Origin: Mesorhizobium amorphae CCNWGS0123 | Lineage (GTDB): Bacteria > Pseudomonadota > Alphaproteobacteria > Rhizobiales > Rhizobiaceae | Direction of reading: 5' to 3' | Assembly (NCBI RefSeq): GCF_001686985.1 | Contig: NZ_CP015318.1 | Span: forward strand, 3,656,001-3,720,000 | Length of the DNA: 64,000 nt | In this document: positions 45,590 to 54,451 of the stretch, piece after piece | Position numbering within the stretch: position 1 is the first letter of the stretch | How the letters are laid out: every line of letters begins with the position of its first letter | Position numbers and translations under genes: made by a program | The notes under the pieces: model-generated | Databases searched by the model: none | Seen by the model: the letters and a program-made list of their open reading frames with translations, nothing else | Told to the model about the DNA's origin: nothing

Positions 45590-47764
45590 ATGTCCGTCCA
45601 GTCCGCGGCCGCAGATGTCGATGTCGATCTCAGGCAGCTCTTCGCCAGCCTGGCGAGGCACTGGCTGCGCATCCTTGTCGTAGCCCTTGCCGTCACCGGC
45701 CTGGCGTTCGCATTCGCCTCGCTCGCCACGCCGCATTACAAGGCGCAGACGAAGCTGCTGATCGAAACGCGCGAATCGGTTTTTACCAGGCCTGACGGCA
45801 CCGCCGACAACGACAAGCCGATTCTCGACGAGGAGGGCGTCGCCAGCCAGGTCGAGGTCATTTCCTCGACCGACATCCTCAAGCAGGTGGCCAAGAATCT
45901 CAATCTGTCGCGGCTGCCCGAGTTCGACGAAGCGGCCAACATGTCGGTGCTCGGCCGGCTGCTCGTCATCGTCGGCCTGAAAAGCGATCCCAACGAGATT
46001 CCGCCGGAAGAGCGTGTGCTGAAGAAGTTGCGCGAGAAACTCAACGTCTACAGCGTTGAAAAATCACGCGTTATCGTCATCGAGTTCTCGTCGGAGGATC
46101 CCAGGCTTGCCGCCGATATCCCGAACGCCATCGCCGACACCTACATATCCGTCCAGGGCAACGCCAAGCAGGAATCGAACGCCGCCGCGACCGACTGGCT
46201 GGCGCCGGAAATCGCCGACCTGTCGAAGCGCGTCAAGGATGCCGAGGCCAAGGTTGCCGACTTCCGCGCCCAGTCCGGCCTTTTGATGGGCGGCAACAAT
46301 TCGGTCCTGCCCACCCAGCAGCTTTCCGAACTGTCGAGTGAACTGTCGAAAGTGCGCGCCAACCGCGCTGCTGCCGAGGCGACCGCCGACGGCGTGCGCA
46401 AGGCGTTGCAGAATGGCGGCTCGCTCGATGCCGTGCCGGAAGTGCTGTCGTCGGATCTGATCCAGCGCCTGCGCGAGCGGCAGGTCGAGCTCAGGACCAA
46501 CATCGCCGACCTCTCCACCACCTTGCTCGGCAACCATCCGCGCATCCGGGCGCTGAAGTCGCAGCTTGCGGATATGGACGGGCAGATCCGCAACGAAGCG
46601 GAAAAGATCATGAAGGGGCTGATGACGCAGGCGCAGACGGCGCAGGCGCGCGAAAACCAGCTCGTCGCCGACGTCAACACGATGAAGGCGGCATCGGCCC
46701 GCGCCGGCGAACAGCAGGTCGAACTGGACGCGCTGCAGCGCGACGCGAACGCCCAGCGCCAATTGCTTGAATCTTATATGACGCGTTACCGCGAGGCCTC
46801 CTCGCGCAACGATCGCAACTACCTGCCTGTCGACGCTCGTGTCTTTTCCCGCGCCGTGGTGCCGTCGGAACCCTATTTCCCGAAGGTCGTGCCGATCGTC
46901 GGTGCTGCCTGCGCCGGCTCGCTGCTGCTGATGGCGATCGCCACGTTGTTGGGCGAACTGTTCTCCGGCCGCGCCATGCGTCCGGCCACCGGCGCCCAAT
47001 TCGGGCGAATCGAACAGGTGTCGATGCCGGTTGCCCGGCAGGAGCCTGTGGTTGCCGAGGCGATTGCGCCTGTGGTGCCTCCGGCCGAACAACCGCAGGC
47101 GGAATCGGACGTCGTGGCGGCAGCGGATGCGCCGGCGGAGGAGGCCGAACCGGTCCGCTCGACGCTTGGCGAGGTCGACGTCGACAAGGCCGCGGAGAAA
47201 CTGATCGCATCGGGTGCGGCGCGCGCAATATTCGTGTCCCCGGAAGGCGACGAGGCGGCCGCCTCTGCGGTGCTGGTGGCGCGCGAGGTTTCCGACGCGG
47301 GCCTGCGCGTGCTGCTGCTCGATCTCACCGCTTCGGGTGCGGCCTCGCGGCCGATGCTGGACAGCGGGCTTTTCCCGGGGATCACCGACCTGCTCGCCTC
47401 CGAAGCGCAGTTCAGCGACGTCATCCACGCCGACCTTTATTCCGACTGCCATGTCATCCCGGTCGGCACAGCCGATCCGGCCCGCGCCATGCGGGCAGCT
47501 GACCGGCTGCCGATCATCATGCAGTCGCTTACCACAGCCTACGACCTCGTCGTGGTCGAATGCGGCCCGGCCGACGCGCAAGGCATCGGCAGGCTGGTCG
47601 GCGAGGCCACGGAAGTCTTCCTCTCGATGCTGGAAGCGGACGACGAGGTGACGCAGGCGGCGGTCAAGCTGATCGAGAACGGCTATCCCGAACTGACGCT
47701 GGTGACGCCGATCGGCCACGAGACTCCGAGAGCGCCGCTGCCGGGACGGCGTTCGGCGGCTTGA
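45590..47764 (+). CDS. Wzz/GumC-type chain-length protein with degenerate BY-kinase-like domain
   Basis: A 724-aa inner-membrane protein. The Wzz domain has a first membrane helix at about 27-45, a periplasmic coiled-coil region, the GNVR-like segment ANAQRQLLESYMTRYREASS, and a second helix near 428-450. The cytosolic C-terminal part (about 543-724) resembles tyrosine-kinase ATPases. However, the Walker A loop is SPEGDEAAAS with no GKS/GKT lysine, the Walker B end is VVVECGP, and there is no terminal Tyr cluster (ends LPGRRSAA). It is probably a non-catalytic partner. Start chosen at ATG 45590; a TTG lies upstream. Confidence 0.88.
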   Translation: MSVQSAAADVDVDLRQLFASLARHWLRILVVALAVTGLAFAFASLATPHYKAQTKLLIETRESVFTRPDGTADNDKPILDEEGVASQVEVISSTDILKQVAKNLNLSRLPEFDEAANMSVLGRLLVIVGLKSDPNEIPPEERVLKKLREKLNVYSVEKSRVIVIEFSSEDPRLAADIPNAIADTYISVQGNAKQESNAAATDWLAPEIADLSKRVKDAEAKVADFRAQSGLLMGGNNSVLPTQQLSELSSELSKVRANRAAAEATADGVRKALQNGGSLDAVPEVLSSDLIQRLRERQVELRTNIADLSTTLLGNHPRIRALKSQLADMDGQIRNEAEKIMKGLMTQAQTAQARENQLVADVNTMKAASARAGEQQVELDALQRDANAQRQLLESYMTRYREASSRNDRNYLPVDARVFSRAVVPSEPYFPKVVPIVGAACAGSLLLMAIATLLGELFSGRAMRPATGAQFGRIEQVSMPVARQEPVVAEAIAPVVPPAEQPQAESDVVAAADAPAEEAEPVRSTLGEVDVDKAAEKLIASGAARAIFVSPEGDEAAASAVLVAREVSDAGLRVLLLDLTASGAASRPMLDSGLFPGITDLLASEAQFSDVIHADLYSDCHVIPVGTADPARAMRAADRLPIIMQSLTTAYDLVVVECGPADAQGIGRLVGEATEVFLSMLEADDEVTQAAVKLIENGYPELTLVTPIGHETPRAPLPGRRSAA

Positions 47765-47846
47765 GTGGCACAATCAGTCCGCGCAACGGTGCAGGATTTT
47801 CGTCGCTGCAGAATCTGCCAGGCAGAGATTGGGTGAGGGCAGTTCG

Positions 47847-49079
47847 TCAGCTGTCGTCGTCGCCGGTGGCTGCAGGCGCCGCCTTGCCCACCGCTTTGCG
47901 GCGCAGCATCTTGGTCAGCTTCCAGATGAGCGGGCTGTTCTTGACGAAGGCCTTCGCCCGCGCGCCTTGCCGCATCACGATCGCCAGCGCGCGGCCCTTC
48001 AGCGTCAGCGGCATCAGAACCTCGAAATGCCGGGTTTCGATATCGCACCACAGCCTTTTGTAGGGCTCGTCGCCGACCGAGAAATCATAGAGGCCGAAGC
48101 CGGTCTCGCAGGCTTCCTGGATGTTGTCGAAGAACAGGAAGTCGCCGGGGCTGGAGTGGGCCAGATCGTCCTCGGCTATCGCCCCGAACTCGCAGATCAG
48201 CCGCTTGCCCGACCGGCTCGATCCGGTGACCGCGCGCAGCTTGCCGGCGACCTCGAGCCCATGCAGCACGAACGAAGGTGTCTGCCCCGCCAACGCCTCG
48301 CTGAACAGCGCGCGGAAGAAGGCGCGAACCTCCGGCTCGCCGAAAACATTGGCGATGCCCATCTTGCGGAAGCGGAACTCCTTCATTTCGAAGAAGGCGT
48401 CGAGCAGGCGGTTCACCTCTTGCACCGTCTTCGCCTCGATGCGGCGGTGGCTGCCGACCGCCTCGAACTTGCGCGTCTGCGAGCGGTGTTTCTTACGCTT
48501 GCGCTTGCCGCTGGCGCGCGACAGCAGTGCATCGAAGCCACCGTCGAGATCGACGGCGAGCGACAGGTTCGGGCTCGGAAAACCGGGCAGCGCCGCGAAC
48601 GGGTTGGCGACGCCGTCGAGGTCGGGCAGCAGCCGCTCGAGCGCAATGAGGTCGATGTCGGGCCGCGCCTTGGCGATCGCCGTCACCATCGTGCGAATGG
48701 CCGAAGCGTCGGCCCTTGGCAGCCAGTGTGGCGCCGCGGCGGCGAAATTGCCGTTGGCATGGCGGCCGCCGGTGAAGCGTGCGACACTAAATGGTCCAAG
48801 GCGGGCAATTTCGAGGGCCAGCGCAAGCACCGGCGCACCTTCGGAACTCAGCGTCGCGACGACAATGTCGGTGTGAACCTCATTGGCCCAGTTGCGGATC
48901 CAGGTGGCGCTTTGCGCCGGCGCAAACAGCGCTGAACCGCAGAATTCCGTATAGGAAGCAAGTGCCGTGCTGCCGGCCACGGCGACCGACAGGCCGGCCT
49001 GATTGTCTGGCAGTGCGCGCGGCGATGCCTCGCTCGCGGCGAGCCGATTGCCGTCAAATGACGCGGTGGCGTCAACCAT
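47847..49079 (-). CDS. CelD/BcsL-type GNAT acyltransferase
   Basis: A 410-aa protein of the Acetyltransf_6 family. The first GNAT-like part includes ATWIRNWANEV. The basic linker ASGKRKRKKHRSQTRKFEAVG precedes the second half, which contains the acyl-CoA region SSRSGKRLICEFGAI, PGDFLFFDNIQEACETGFGLYDFSVGDEPYKRLWCD. The family includes cellulose-locus CelD and Caulobacter HfsK, which modifies holdfast sugar. It is divergent from the deacetylase gene with 90 bp between starts. Confidence 0.88.
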   Translation of the reverse strand: MVDATASFDGNRLAASEASPRALPDNQAGLSVAVAGSTALASYTEFCGSALFAPAQSATWIRNWANEVHTDIVVATLSSEGAPVLALALEIARLGPFSVARFTGGRHANGNFAAAAPHWLPRADASAIRTMVTAIAKARPDIDLIALERLLPDLDGVANPFAALPGFPSPNLSLAVDLDGGFDALLSRASGKRKRKKHRSQTRKFEAVGSHRRIEAKTVQEVNRLLDAFFEMKEFRFRKMGIANVFGEPEVRAFFRALFSEALAGQTPSFVLHGLEVAGKLRAVTGSSRSGKRLICEFGAIAEDDLAHSSPGDFLFFDNIQEACETGFGLYDFSVGDEPYKRLWCDIETRHFEVLMPLTLKGRALAIVMRQGARAKAFVKNSPLIWKLTKMLRRKAVGKAAPAATGDDDS

Positions 49080-49169
49080 ACCTCAATCCTTAAGGCGTAT
49101 TCATCCCGATTGGGGGCACGCGTAGGCGCATTCCGTGCTTGGACGAGCCTAGGCGCAAAAGGTGAAGGA

Positions 49170-50228
49170 ATGATCGACGGGGGCGAGGCAATCAGGAAAC
49201 TGGCGCTCAACGTCGCCCGTTATACCGGCCTTGCTCCGCTGGCAAAGCCGTTTGTCGGCGGCATCGGTGCCATCCTGATGCTGCATCGGGTCACCGCGAC
49301 GCCGGAGAAGCCCGATGGCGTCAACCGGCATCTCAACATCGCCCCCGGCTTCCTCGATGCCCTCATCGCCGACATGAGGGCCGACGGTTACGCCTTCGTC
49401 TCGCTCGACGAGGCGATCGAGCGCATCAAGGCCGGCGGCAAGGGCGGCCAATTCGCGACCATCACCGCCGACGATGCCTATCGCGACAACATGACCGAGG
49501 CGCTGCCGGTGCTGGAAAAGCACGGCGCGCCGATCACCATCTATGTCGCGCCGGGGCTGATCGACGGCGCCGCCGATCTGTGGTGGGACGTGGTCGAGGA
49601 CATCGTCAATGCGCGTGATCGGCTGACGCTGGTGACGCCGGATGGCCCGGTTACGATCGACTGTTCGACGCGCGGCAAGAAGCTGCAGGCCAACAACCGC
49701 CTGCATAGCTGGCTGACGCTGGAGGTCCGCGAGGAGGACCTGCGCGCGGCGCTGCACGAATTCGCGCGCATGAACGGCATCAGGCTGGACGGTCAGCAAC
49801 CGAGCACGCTAATGAACTGGGACGAGATCCGCACCATGGCCGCTCATCCGCTGGTGACCATCGGTGCCCATACCGTCAACCACGTCAACCTGAAGCGGCT
49901 TTCGGAGGCCGATGCGCGCCGCGAGATCGGCGAGGTCAGGCGCATCCTGCAGGCGAAGCTGGGCGAGGAGCCGCGCCATCTCGCTTATCCCTATGGCTAT
50001 GCCAGCGCCGTCGGCTGCCGCGAGGTCGGCTTTGCCCGCGATGCCGGCTATGTCTCGGCGGTGACGACGCGCCATGGCGTGCTGCGTGCCGAGCATTCCG
50101 GCTTCCTGCTCGCGCTGCCGCGCATTTCGGTCAACGGCCGCTACCAGAGCCTCGCCCATATCCGCACCATGCTCTCGGGCGTGACGACGCCGCTGGCCAA
50201 TGCCGGCAAGATGGTCGTCACCATCTGA
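49170..50228 (+). CDS. Polysaccharide deacetylase family protein
   Basis: A 352-aa protein. ILMLHRVTATPEKPD is the entry strand; ITADDAYRDNMTEALPVLEKHGAPITIYVAPGLI contains the catalytic Asp pair; GAHTVNHVNL supplies the metal His residues, and YPYGYASA completes the NodB-homology domain. The family removes N-acetyl groups from polysaccharides; holdfast HfsH and PgaB are relatives. No signal peptide is clear, so it may act in the cytoplasm before export, as proposed for HfsH. Start at ATG 49170. Confidence 0.9.
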   Translation: MIDGGEAIRKLALNVARYTGLAPLAKPFVGGIGAILMLHRVTATPEKPDGVNRHLNIAPGFLDALIADMRADGYAFVSLDEAIERIKAGGKGGQFATITADDAYRDNMTEALPVLEKHGAPITIYVAPGLIDGAADLWWDVVEDIVNARDRLTLVTPDGPVTIDCSTRGKKLQANNRLHSWLTLEVREEDLRAALHEFARMNGIRLDGQQPSTLMNWDEIRTMAAHPLVTIGAHTVNHVNLKRLSEADARREIGEVRRILQAKLGEEPRHLAYPYGYASAVGCREVGFARDAGYVSAVTTRHGVLRAEHSGFLLALPRISVNGRYQSLAHIRTMLSGVTTPLANAGKMVVTI

Positions 50229-50264
50229 GGCGACAGCCCGTCGGAACCGGACGGCTCCGAAGCA

Positions 50265-50669
50265 TCAGCACTTGTGGAAATAGCGGTAGGTGTCCGGCGC
50301 GCTCATCCATTTGAGGTTGGGCGTCAGGCCGCCATGCGCATTGATCCAGCCCCTGATGTCGGATGCATAGGCATTCCACAAAACGCCGGTCATGTCGGTG
50401 CGATGCGCCAGGTGGAAGCCGAAGCTTGCCGCCGGCATCACGCAGATGCGGCTGCGCGGGATGTAGCCGAGCAGCACCGTGCAGGCCGATTGGCATTTGC
50501 CGACGATGCGGACATCGACGCCGCGCGCCGCAAGGCCCTTCCAGCGCTGGCTGTAGGCGGCGACGCTGCCGCCATGGTCGTCAGAAACGTTGATGGTCTC
50601 GGCGGCCGCGATCGATGCGGCAAGCGAGGCGGCGAGAAGGATCAGCCCCGCGAACATGGCTTTCAGCAT
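50265..50669 (-). CDS. Small secreted protein, ClpP-like (COG3904) type
   Basis: A 134-aa protein. The signal MLKAMFAGLILLAASLAAS ends at IAAAE (residue 24). The mature part has the block VRIVGKCQSACTVLLGYIPRSRICVMPAASFGFHLAH. This is the pattern of periplasmic ClpP-like proteins, in which CxSACT holds the presumed nucleophile serine and FGFH a histidine. Activity is not established for this family. A single gene, facing the deacetylase gene convergently. Confidence 0.6.
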   Translation of the reverse strand: MLKAMFAGLILLAASLAASIAAAETINVSDDHGGSVAAYSQRWKGLAARGVDVRIVGKCQSACTVLLGYIPRSRICVMPAASFGFHLAHRTDMTGVLWNAYASDIRGWINAHGGLTPNLKWMSAPDTYRYFHKC

Positions 50670-50768
50670 GCCAAGCCTCCCTGCCGAGCAATGAACGCCT
50701 GGCAAAATAGTCTCGTGCACAATCACTTGTGAATCACATTCGCGTTTATGCGAATGTGTCGCCGCGCG

Positions 50769-50984
50769 TCAGCCCTTCGGCCGCGGCTCCAGGATCAGCC
50801 ATTTGATGATGCCCATCGCCGGCAGCACCCAGAGCAGGCCGCTGAACAGGAAGAACAGGAAATGCACGAGAGGGCCCGACTCGGACAATTGGGCGACCGC
50901 CACGATCGACGCCACCAGCGCATAGATGATGACCAGCGCCACCAGCAGGAAGGTTCCGATCAGCTTTTTCAGGCGAATAGGCAT
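50769..50984 (-). CDS. DUF2842 small membrane protein
   Basis: A 71-aa protein with two membrane helices (LIGTFLLVALVIIYALVAS and VHFLFFLFSGLLWVLPAMGII) and the tail KWLILEPRPKG. This is the DUF2842 pattern of alphaproteobacteria, function unknown. It is divergent from ctaA, with 148 bp between starts; the pairing with cytochrome oxidase genes is common in rhizobia, so a role in respiratory membrane is possible but unproven. Confidence 0.8.
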   Translation of the reverse strand: MPIRLKKLIGTFLLVALVIIYALVASIVAVAQLSESGPLVHFLFFLFSGLLWVLPAMGIIKWLILEPRPKG

Positions 50985-51132
50985 CTCGCGCTCTCTTTGA
51001 TCGGTATCGCTTAGGCTGATTGAAGAATGCGCGCAACCTTGCAGGCATGGCGCGACGGCGTGCCGCGCCGCCTTGTCTTGCCAGCAAGCATGCTATGGTT
51101 CACCAATCCGCGACTTCAACCGGGATGAGCCC

Positions 51133-52224
51133 ATGGCTGCCATAACCGCCGCGGCACCTTACGCTGGCCGCGATCGCGACCTGCACAACCGGGCGCTTGT
51201 GCGCGGCTGGCTCTATGTCGTGCTTCTGGTGCTGGTCGCGCTGGTGCTGGTCGGTGGCGCCACCAGGCTTACCGAGTCCGGGCTGTCGATCACCGAATGG
51301 CAGCCGATCCACGGTGTCATCCCACCGCTCAACGACGCCGAGTGGCAGGAAGAGTTCCAGCGCTACCAGCAGATCCCTCAGTACACCGAGCTCAACAAGG
51401 GCATGAGCATCGAGGCGTTCAAGTCGATCTTCTGGTGGGAATGGGTGCACCGCATCCTGGCGCGCGGCGTCGGTGTGGTCTTTGCCTTGCCGCTGCTGTT
51501 CTTCTGGGCGACGCGCCGGATCGAGAGCGGGCTGGGGCCAAAGCTGGTCGGCATTCTGCTGCTTGGCGGCCTGCAGGGCGCGATCGGCTGGTGGATGGTG
51601 GCGTCCGGTCTGGTCGACCGCGTCTCGGTCAGCCAGTACCGGCTGGCGACGCATCTGACACTGGCGGCACTGATCTTCACTGCAACCATGGTGGTCGCGC
51701 GCGGGCTCGCCCCGCATTCCGAACCGGCTGCCGACCGCTCGACACAGCGACTGGCCGGTTTCATCGTGCTGCTGGCACTGGTGCAGATCTATCTGGGCGG
51801 ACTGGTCGCCGGACTTGATGCCGGGCTGAGCTACAACACCTGGCCGCTGATGGATGGCAAGGTGATCCCCGGTGATCTCTTGCTGCTCGAGCCGGCCTGG
51901 CGCAATTTCTTCGAGAACCCGAAGACAGTGCAGTTCGTCCATCGGCTCGGCGCCTACACGATCTTCGTGGTCGCGCTCTGGCACATGATTGCCACGCGCA
52001 TCCGCCTGCCGGGCACGACGCATGCCCGCCGTGCGACGCTGCTGTTCCTGATTGTCCTGGTGCAGGCCTCGATCGGCATCGGCACGCTGTTGATGCAGGT
52101 GCCGCTGCACATGGCGCTGACGCATCAGGGTTTTGCGCTGGTTCTGCTGGGTTTTGCCGCCGCGCACTGGCGCGGCACCAAGGGCGCGTATCCGCTACCT
52201 CACCAGATAGCCGTCAGAACCTGA
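51133..52224 (+). CDS. ctaA: Heme A synthase
   Basis: Converts haem O to haem A for aa3-type cytochrome oxidase, 363 aa, about eight helices. The conserved haem His residues are in [35 protein letters not shown] and [28 protein letters not shown] is the family N-terminal motif. The ATG at 51133 gives the usual N-terminus. The Cys pair of Bacillus-type CtaA is absent, as in type-2 (Cox15-like) enzymes. Confidence 0.95.
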   Translation: MAAITAAAPYAGRDRDLHNRALVRGWLYVVLLVLVALVLVGGATRLTESGLSITEWQPIHGVIPPLNDAEWQEEFQRYQQIPQYTELNKGMSIEAFKSIFWWEWVHRILARGVGVVFALPLLFFWATRRIESGLGPKLVGILLLGGLQGAIGWWMVASGLVDRVSVSQYRLATHLTLAALIFTATMVVARGLAPHSEPAADRSTQRLAGFIVLLALVQIYLGGLVAGLDAGLSYNTWPLMDGKVIPGDLLLLEPAWRNFFENPKTVQFVHRLGAYTIFVVALWHMIATRIRLPGTTHARRATLLFLIVLVQASIGIGTLLMQVPLHMALTHQGFALVLLGFAAAHWRGTKGAYPLPHQIAVRT

Positions 52225-52248
52225 CGCCAGTTATTCTGGCCCCGAAGG

Positions 52249-52561
52249 TCACATCCAGAATTCGTTCGATGTGGTCTTCGTATCGCCATCGAATTCGGCC
52301 TGACGGGCGACAGCGTCGGACGGTGTCGACTGCTCCTGCTGGGCGGCCTTGTCGGCGGCCTTGAGCGCGGCGAGCTTGGCCTTCAGGGCGGCGATCTCCT
52401 TGTTGCAGCTTGGCGGCCTGAACCTGGTCCTCGACCGTCTTGGCCTCTTCTTCCTTGGCCTGGATCTGCTTTTCGAGCGCGGCCTCCTGCGATGCGTTGC
52501 TGGACGCGCTGGACGAAGAAATCTGCGTCGCCTGAGAAGAGCTTGAAACCGCGCTGACCAT
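52249..52561 (-). pseudogene. Coiled-coil protein gene with a frameshift
   Basis: From ATG 52561 (after AAGGGAATCGG on the complement) the frame reads MVSAVSSSSQATQIS, a Ser/Gln-rich start, then a coiled coil (LEKQIQAKEEEAKTVEDQVQ). At about 52400-52408 one extra base shifts the frame. In the other frame KEIAALKAKLAALKAADKAA continues the coiled coil and ends TTSNEFWM with a stop at 52249. Intact length would be about 104 aa. Function unknown; either a real mutation or a sequencing error. Confidence 0.6.
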
Positions 52562-52650
52562 GCCCCGATTCCCTTGTGGTTGCCGAATCTGTCTGTAGGC
52601 GATCATCGTGAATGGGGCGTTAGCGGAAGCGTCGGCGCGTCTATGACTGG

Positions 52651-53488
52651 TCAGAAATCGCGCCGCACCGCCCGGATTTTCCTCGCGATCGACAGCTCGA
52701 TTCTCGTCGGCCGCGTTGCCGTCCTCGTGGTGCCACGCAGCCGACAGGCAGCCATAGGCAATGGCATGATCGAGGATGGCGGGCGAGGTCTGGCCGAGCG
52801 TCCCGGCAAAGATTTCGGCCATATGCGCGATACGGTGCGGATCGAGGCAGAGATCGTCGCGCTCGAGCGGATTGTAGAACATGTTGGCCGCATCGAAGCC
52901 GGGGTCGCCGAGCACGCCTTTCGGGTCGAAGGCGAGCCAGCCGCGCGTCCCGAACATGATGTTGTCATGGTGCAGGTCGCCATGCAGCGGCCTGATGTCA
53001 TGCGGGTCGGCAAGCAGCCGCTCGGCGATGGCGGCCGCCTCGACATAGAGACTGGCATGACCGGCCGCGCGAGCTGCCTTGGCCTTCCTGAACAGGCTGA
53101 AGTATCGCGTCCGCAGCGGCTGAAGGTCCGGTGGGGCAGGGTGCTTTGACGGCGAGAACAGTCTTGCCATCACCTCGGCGGCGATCGCGGTGGCGGCATT
53201 GTCGCCCTGATCGTCCAGCACCTGCGACAGCAAGGTGTCGCCGGCATATTCGAGCAGCATGCGGTGACCGTCGCGGCCGAGCAGCCGCACCGCGCCTTCG
53301 CCGCGCCGCCAGGCTAGAAAATGCTCGCCGCGCAATTCGTCAGCGACATCGTCAAAGGGTTTCAGATCCTTGACGATCGCCGGCTGGCCGTCCTCGCGCA
53401 AAACCTTCCAGATGCGGCTGGAAAAGGTTTCGGCAATGAGTTCAGGCGCGCTGACCTTCCAGCGCTGCGGAAACTCCGGCATCTGCAC
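52651..53488 (-). pseudogene. Aminoglycoside/hydroxyurea-type kinase (APH(6)-like), frameshifted near its end
   Basis: A kinase-fold protein of about 279 aa. GEHFLAWRRGEGAVRLLGRD and RMLLEYAGDTLLSQVLDD form the N-lobe. IRPLHGDLHHDNIMFG holds the catalytic HGDLHHDN motif and WLAFDPKGVLGDPGFDAANMFYNP the DPKG metal site. The expected tail (ELSIARKIRAVRRDF, stop at 52651) is in a different frame. The break is near 52697-52703, and the unshifted frame runs on into the next gene. The family includes streptomycin 6-kinase, but chromosomal members phosphorylate unknown small molecules. Confidence 0.8.
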
Positions 53489-54421
53489 TCACCGCTTGAT
53501 GCCGAGCATCAGGTCCATGTTCTGCACGGCCGCACCCGAGGCGCCCTTGCCGAGATTGTCGTAGACGGCGAGCAGCAGCGCCTGCGCCCGTTCGTCATTG
53601 GCAAACACGTAGACCTTCATCCGGTTCGTGCCGTTGTAGACCTCCGGATCGACCTCGGGGATGCGCTCAAGATGCGTATAGGGTGCGACTTCGACTGCGC
53701 CGCCCTCGATTGCCGCATAATGGTCGGCGATCGCGGCGTGAAGCTCCGCACCTGTCGGCACGCGGTCGAGGCCGCCGAGTTGCAGCGGCACCACCGTGAT
53801 CATGCCTTGCGCGAAATTGCCGACCGCCGGCTGCATGATCGGGTCATGCGACAGCTTCGCATAGGTCCTGAGTTCCGGCACATGCTTGTGCTGGAGGGTG
53901 AGCCCATAGGGCAGGAATTCCGAGGCATCCTCGCCCTTGGCGACGTAGTCCTCGATCATCGGCCGGCCGCCGCCCGAATAGCCCGAAATGCCGTTGACGG
54001 TGACCGGGAAATCCGGCGGCAGCAGGCCTGCCGACACCAGTGGCCGTAGCGTCGCGATCGGCCCCTGCGGCCAGCAGCCGGGATTGGCGACGCGCTTCGC
54101 CGAAGCGATCTTCTTCGCCTGATCCTTGTCCATCTCGGCAAAGCCGTATTGCCAGCCCTCGGCGACGCGAAACGCGGTAGAGGCGTCGATCACCCTTGTG
54201 GTGTCGTTCTCGATCAGCGAAACGCTCTCCTTGGCAGCGGCATCCGGCAGGCACAGGATCGCGACATCGGCGGCATTGAGGAATTCGGCGCGGGCCGCCG
54301 TTTCCTTGCGGCGCTCGGTGGGGATCGAAATGATCTCGAGATCGCCGCGCTCGGCAAGCAGCGCCCTGATCTGCAGACCGGTCGTGCCGTGCTCACCATC
54401 GATGAAGATTTTCGGTTTCAT
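53489..54421 (-). CDS. argC: N-acetyl-gamma-glutamyl-phosphate reductase (type 2)
   Basis: Third step of arginine synthesis, 310 aa. The NADP-binding start FIDGEHGTTGLQIRALL and the active-site Cys in VANPGCWPQGP (about residue 117) are clear. The later SGYSGGGRPMIEDY and HKHVPEL are typical of the shorter type 2 (about 310 aa) rather than the 350-aa form. The ORF is immediately next to the kinase gene (53488/53489), so their boundary has no spacing. Confidence 0.95.
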   Translation of the reverse strand: MKPKIFIDGEHGTTGLQIRALLAERGDLEIISIPTERRKETAARAEFLNAADVAILCLPDAAAKESVSLIENDTTRVIDASTAFRVAEGWQYGFAEMDKDQAKKIASAKRVANPGCWPQGPIATLRPLVSAGLLPPDFPVTVNGISGYSGGGRPMIEDYVAKGEDASEFLPYGLTLQHKHVPELRTYAKLSHDPIMQPAVGNFAQGMITVVPLQLGGLDRVPTGAELHAAIADHYAAIEGGAVEVAPYTHLERIPEVDPEVYNGTNRMKVYVFANDERAQALLLAVYDNLGKGASGAAVQNMDLMLGIKR

Positions 54422-54451
54422 AGCCTGATCAAATTCCCTGACATTTCAAAA

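Noticed and set aside
46064-47773. 569-codon open frame opposite the Wzz gene
   Set aside because: Antisense shadow, His/Arg/Gln-rich, without start context or domain.
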